Below are positions 60,641-64,000 of a stretch of 64,000 nucleotides of DNA, piece by piece. Position numbers and translations under genes: made by a program. The stretch is from Dermatemys mawii (lineage: Eukaryota > Chordata > Testudines > Dermatemydidae). Numbering within the stretch: the stretch's first letter is position 1; every line of letters begins with the position of its first letter. The stretch covers positions 13,869,830-13,933,829 of the forward strand of contig ML677386.1 of the NCBI GenBank assembly GCA_007922305.1, given 5' to 3'. The notes beneath the pieces are model-generated. The model made no database searches. It was not told the DNA's origin and saw only the letters and a program-made list of their open reading frames with translations.

Positions 60641-60648
60641 CCCTAGAA

Positions 60649-63574
60649 GGTTGGCTTGAGAGAGCGCTTCCTGATAACATAGGCATCAAGGCTCACAGAG
60701 CAACATATTTGGTCAGCCACAGTAATAGAAAACTGCATAAGAATAGCATTTCCTTTGTTATCTGCATAGCCACAGAGCTGGACTGCAATTTTATTTTTTT
60801 TAAAAAATTCTGCTGGTCTGCTGAGTGATGGCAGATGTTGGGGATTTACAGGTCAGTCTCCTGTTGGAGAAGAGATCCCTGACACTGTCTCTGGGTGTTT
60901 TCTCTGTGTAACTTGTTTTATTTATGCTGTCTTTACCAGTTCTTTTATGAAGGGTCTTAGGCAAAACGCGAATGCTCAGTTCTCAGGAAGCATCTCTGCC
61001 CTAAGAACTCGCTTTAATCATTGTACAAATGAAAGCTGCTTGTAACAGCTATCCCAAAAGAAACTGAATGACACAGCTAACAACATTTCTTCAAGGACTG
61101 TATATTGCTCACCTGCTAAAGACCAGAACCTGTAAGACTGTGTAACATTGCCATCTGGTAACTCCTGCCATAACAATATTTGTCACTAGTGAATAATAAA
61201 GGTATTTTTAAAACAGTATCTGAACCTTAAAGGGTTGGTCCAGGATTTTTCCCTGTAACATACAAAAACAGTTAGTTAGTCCTCACACAGTGTTCATAAT
61301 ATTTTACCTATGGAACTTCAGTTGAGATCAATTAAAGCTTTAGTAGCTCCTCTTCCTTCTCAGCTGCCTGGTTATTTATCTCCTTACCCCTAATAGTAGT
61401 AAATTGGGACCAGCTGGATGATCAAAGGGCTGCAGTGTTCCCACTATGCTCCACCCCTTTTTTATATTCACAAACCTGACCTACCTCCACTAGCATTGCA
61501 GCACAATTTTGATTTTTTAAATCCTTTTAATAACCTTGATAACTGGAATGGCAGCAATATTTGTGAAAAGTAATTGAAAGGATTGGCAAGATTTCTATCA
61601 ATAACTGAGCTACTGTATGTGGTCACATTTATCATATAGGAAAAGACTAGGATTTTCTTAAGAAAAAGCTCCATTATTGGCAAAAAGGCTACAGTACAAG
61701 AAAATAAAATGGCTTTCTAGAACATTGCTTTTCTGAAGATCTCATCTTACAGGATTCATATGTTGGATCTTGGTTACCAAGAGCTAGACAGGCAGAATTT
61801 CCAAGGCAGTGGTTGGGGCGCGTGCCTGTCCTCTTCTCCATCCCTTTACAGTGACTGATCGTGCTATGGCTAGTGCTCAATGCAGTATCTCTCAGTGAAG
61901 CACTTTTCCAGGAGCCCAGCATATATTGGTGATGATCATAGCGTGGTGCAGTATCTTCTATCCAGCTCGTGGCTGGAGTTGGGTGTAGGGCCTTCCTTAA
62001 AGTTTTTGAAAGCAGTGGTTTTAAGGTAAGTCACCTAATCACCTGGGTAGATGTGATGATTTGGGGAATCTGTCCGTGCAGTTTATGAACTGTGAGTGAG
62101 ATTATGAACTTGGTGTCTTCACCAAATTGCAAACTCCATTTGGACTGTGCAGCCCTTTGCCTTCTCTATTGTCTGTTTGCCTCCTTGTGGAATTTCAGAG
62201 GTGGGTGGCAAAGAGATAAGATCAGAGGGTTATGGCATTAAATGGTTATTTAGGGGAGTGGTTGCCTGGCAGTGAAGTTACCTGGTAGGACTCTGTAGTC
62301 ATCTGTTGAGGCTGATCAGGGAGTCACATGACAGAGCAGACTAGAAGGTTATAAAAGGCAGGGACTGTCCTATTTGTTCTCTCTTTCACTACTTTTTAAC
62401 CAACTTAAGATGAGAGATGCTGCTGCATGATCCAGATGATTGAGGGGTGCGTGCTGCCTGCTTCAACACAGATGGTCCCCAAAGTGAAGTATGTAGGGTT
62501 TACTATTTTTATATGTATCCATTTCATTATTGTGTGATTCATGTAGAGGAATTAATATGTTAGTGTTGCATGCAATGTTAGAGGGAAACCACAAGGTTCA
62601 CACCTTTGGGTGGAGTTTTGGGTGAAGGTCTGTTCATGCTGCTGGAATATCTTGTGAGAATCAGTGCTGCTGGACCTGAGTCAGGTGGGCTGAGGGACTC
62701 CATTTCTGTGAAGGGATAGCAGATTGAGAGTTTGTGTCTAGGAAATGTGCCAGAGTGGGCAAGAGAGGAAACAGTGCTAAAGTTTGCTGACACCCAAGGA
62801 AGCTTAAAATAATTTCCTAGAACTCAGAGGCTGGAATTCCTTTTACAGCAATCTGGTGGTTGCCCAGCAGGGGAGTCTGACCAGATTTGTGGCACAGGGT
62901 GAAGACATTTCTGAGTTACTACAGTGCAGAAACATGTGTGTACTTTTCTTAGTGATTTTTTTTTCTCCCTGTGCTCAGGCTTTCCAAAAGCTGACTAACT
63001 TTTTTTTTCAATATTCTAAAGAAAAGGGAATCCCTTCTGTTCCTGAGTCCAACCTAGAAAACTGAAATGCCACCTCAGCCATAAGTATAGTATCATAACT
63101 GATATGCTGTTCCTTAAACATCTGTGACTATTACTAGGACTGAAGGTTGGCACAGACCAGATAGCTACATTTAATAGCTGCTCTAGTTTTAACACAGGGA
63201 TAAAAGGAATTCATAGTTTTGTTGGAAACTTACTTTTAAGGATGGGTTTATTTTCTGATTTTCTTGGTGATATTGATTTCTTCATGTTAAGCAACTATTG
63301 AAATAAATATATTTATTCAATATATAATCTTCATCTGATTAGAGCATTCTAAAGTGCTCTGGCTCTTATTTCTGAAACTAAAACCTTACCTATCCCGTAA
63401 CAGTCTATGTGCAAAGAGTCCCTACAATTCATTTTCACAGAGGGCATTTGCACCCACCTTCAGGCCCTTTGCTCTTTCTCTGTTCCAGGAAACTTTTCAC
63501 ACAATTTTAGTTGTTGCACAATGATCCTTGGGGATTCAGAGGTAGCCCTGGGCTCCCTATGTGAATTTTGGGAA
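60649..63574. other. Intron 2 segment, nothing recognised
   Basis: Mixed AT-rich sequence. Short frames present have no protein resemblance and no FMN2-like block. Confidence 0.45.
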
Positions 63575-63645
63575 AGTTCTATGCCCTAGGTTATACAGGA
63601 GGTCAGACTAGATGATCACAATGGTCCCTTCTGGCTTTGGAATCC
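63575..63645 (+). repeat. CR1 LINE 3' tail, sense
   Basis: CAGGAGGTCAGACTAGATGA, TCACAATGGTCCCTTCTGGC is the sense CR1 tail of the subfamily ending in CTTCTGGCCTT. Confidence 0.75.
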
Positions 63646-64000
63646 CTGGAAGAATTGGCCTGCTTCCAGTCTTATTTAAAACTGATGAAGTTCCTTGGCT
63701 TCATCGAAGTTCGTCCCGATTCACAGTGGTGTACATGTGGTCAGAATTGCTGTAGTTGTGCCTCCCTCTTAGAGGTCGTGGTGGGGTTTGAAGAACAGAG
63801 GCATCTCCCTCCCTCCCTCCCTTCTCATTCCACCACACAAAATGCAGCCCTTAATGTTTCTTTTTTCCTTCAGAGATATCCAAATGCAACAAGTTGTCAT
63901 ATCTGTTCAGATTTGTCGTTTGTTTTTGGCAGGCTTCTGTTGCTGATTTAGGCTTTTTGTGACCAGTTTGTACAGGCCTGTGAAAATTGACTTCAGTTAC
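63646..64000. other. End of window, nothing recognised
   Basis: Contains a short (CCCT)n tract at about 63809-63824. The 104-codon frame crossing this segment and the CR1 tail has no family resemblance. Confidence 0.4.

Larger units (their letters stand above)
48852..64000 (+). other. FMN2: FMN2 intron 2 (partial, runs off the window)
   Basis: Begins GTAAGT after exon 2, phase 0. At least 15.1 kb long; the end is not in the window. Filled mostly with CR1, L2 and hAT-type repeats. No sequence resembling the next FMN2 coding block was found. Confidence 0.85.

Overview
The window is vertebrate nuclear DNA, most likely from a turtle (Testudines); a crocodilian is the main alternative. Three things point there. 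The dominant repeats are CR1 LINEs of the reptile type. There are also many decayed L2 LINEs, hAT and 3-bp-TSD MITEs and solo LTRs. The one real gene is a large-intron vertebrate gene on an AT-rich background. There are no bacterial genes, CRISPR arrays, tRNA or rRNA genes.

The gene is FMN2 (formin-2, an actin nucleator) on the + strand. Its large first coding exon is at 24378-26322, inside a spliced exon that starts at 24305 after a strong acceptor. Intron 1 is 22.4 kb (26323-48684). Coding exon 2 is 48685-48851, and the window ends inside intron 2. The two exons join in phase 1 and give 704 codons. Two starts are possible: an upstream ATG at 24378, and an ATG at 24756 that matches the start used by mammalian FMN2 (MGNQDGKL...). 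The choice matters because only the second leaves Gly at position 2, a possible myristoylation site. The profilin-binding poly-Pro region, FH2 domain and Spire-binding tail lie beyond the window.

Region 1-24304 is intergenic or upstream non-coding sequence. It holds CR1 pieces (3.7, 5.3-6.2 and 22.7-23.2 kb), L2 pieces (4.5-5.2 kb and several tails), two MITEs with 3-bp TSDs (7.6 and 10.2 kb), an LTR-like unit at about 11.5-13.4 kb split by a complete non-autonomous hAT (12334-13027, perfect 8-bp TSD), a second hAT (15.0-15.6 kb) and a putative solo LTR (20.6-21.3 kb).

Intron 1 carries an inverted copy of the 10.2-kb MITE (30.06 kb), a C24 tract (31.47 kb), two solo LTRs of one family, each with a perfect 5-bp TSD (33976-34642 and 41585-42413), a chimeric hAT remnant with transposase C-terminal coding sequence (39381-40177) and a hAT-like unit that hosts the second LTR (about 41557-43120). 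Intron 2 carries a hAT-like unit (49.3 kb), a roughly 2-kb antisense CR1 (49.7-51.75 kb), an L2 interrupted by a CR1 (54.9-58.15 kb) and a 146-bp hAT MITE with perfect 15-bp TIRs (60495-60640).

I found no convincing undescribed system. The most useful observations are the FMN2 N-terminal extension, the cleanly datable nested insertions, and a set of short palindromic repeats, one of them just 121 bp downstream of the FMN2 exon 1 donor. Family names for repeats come from pattern recognition; no database search was run.
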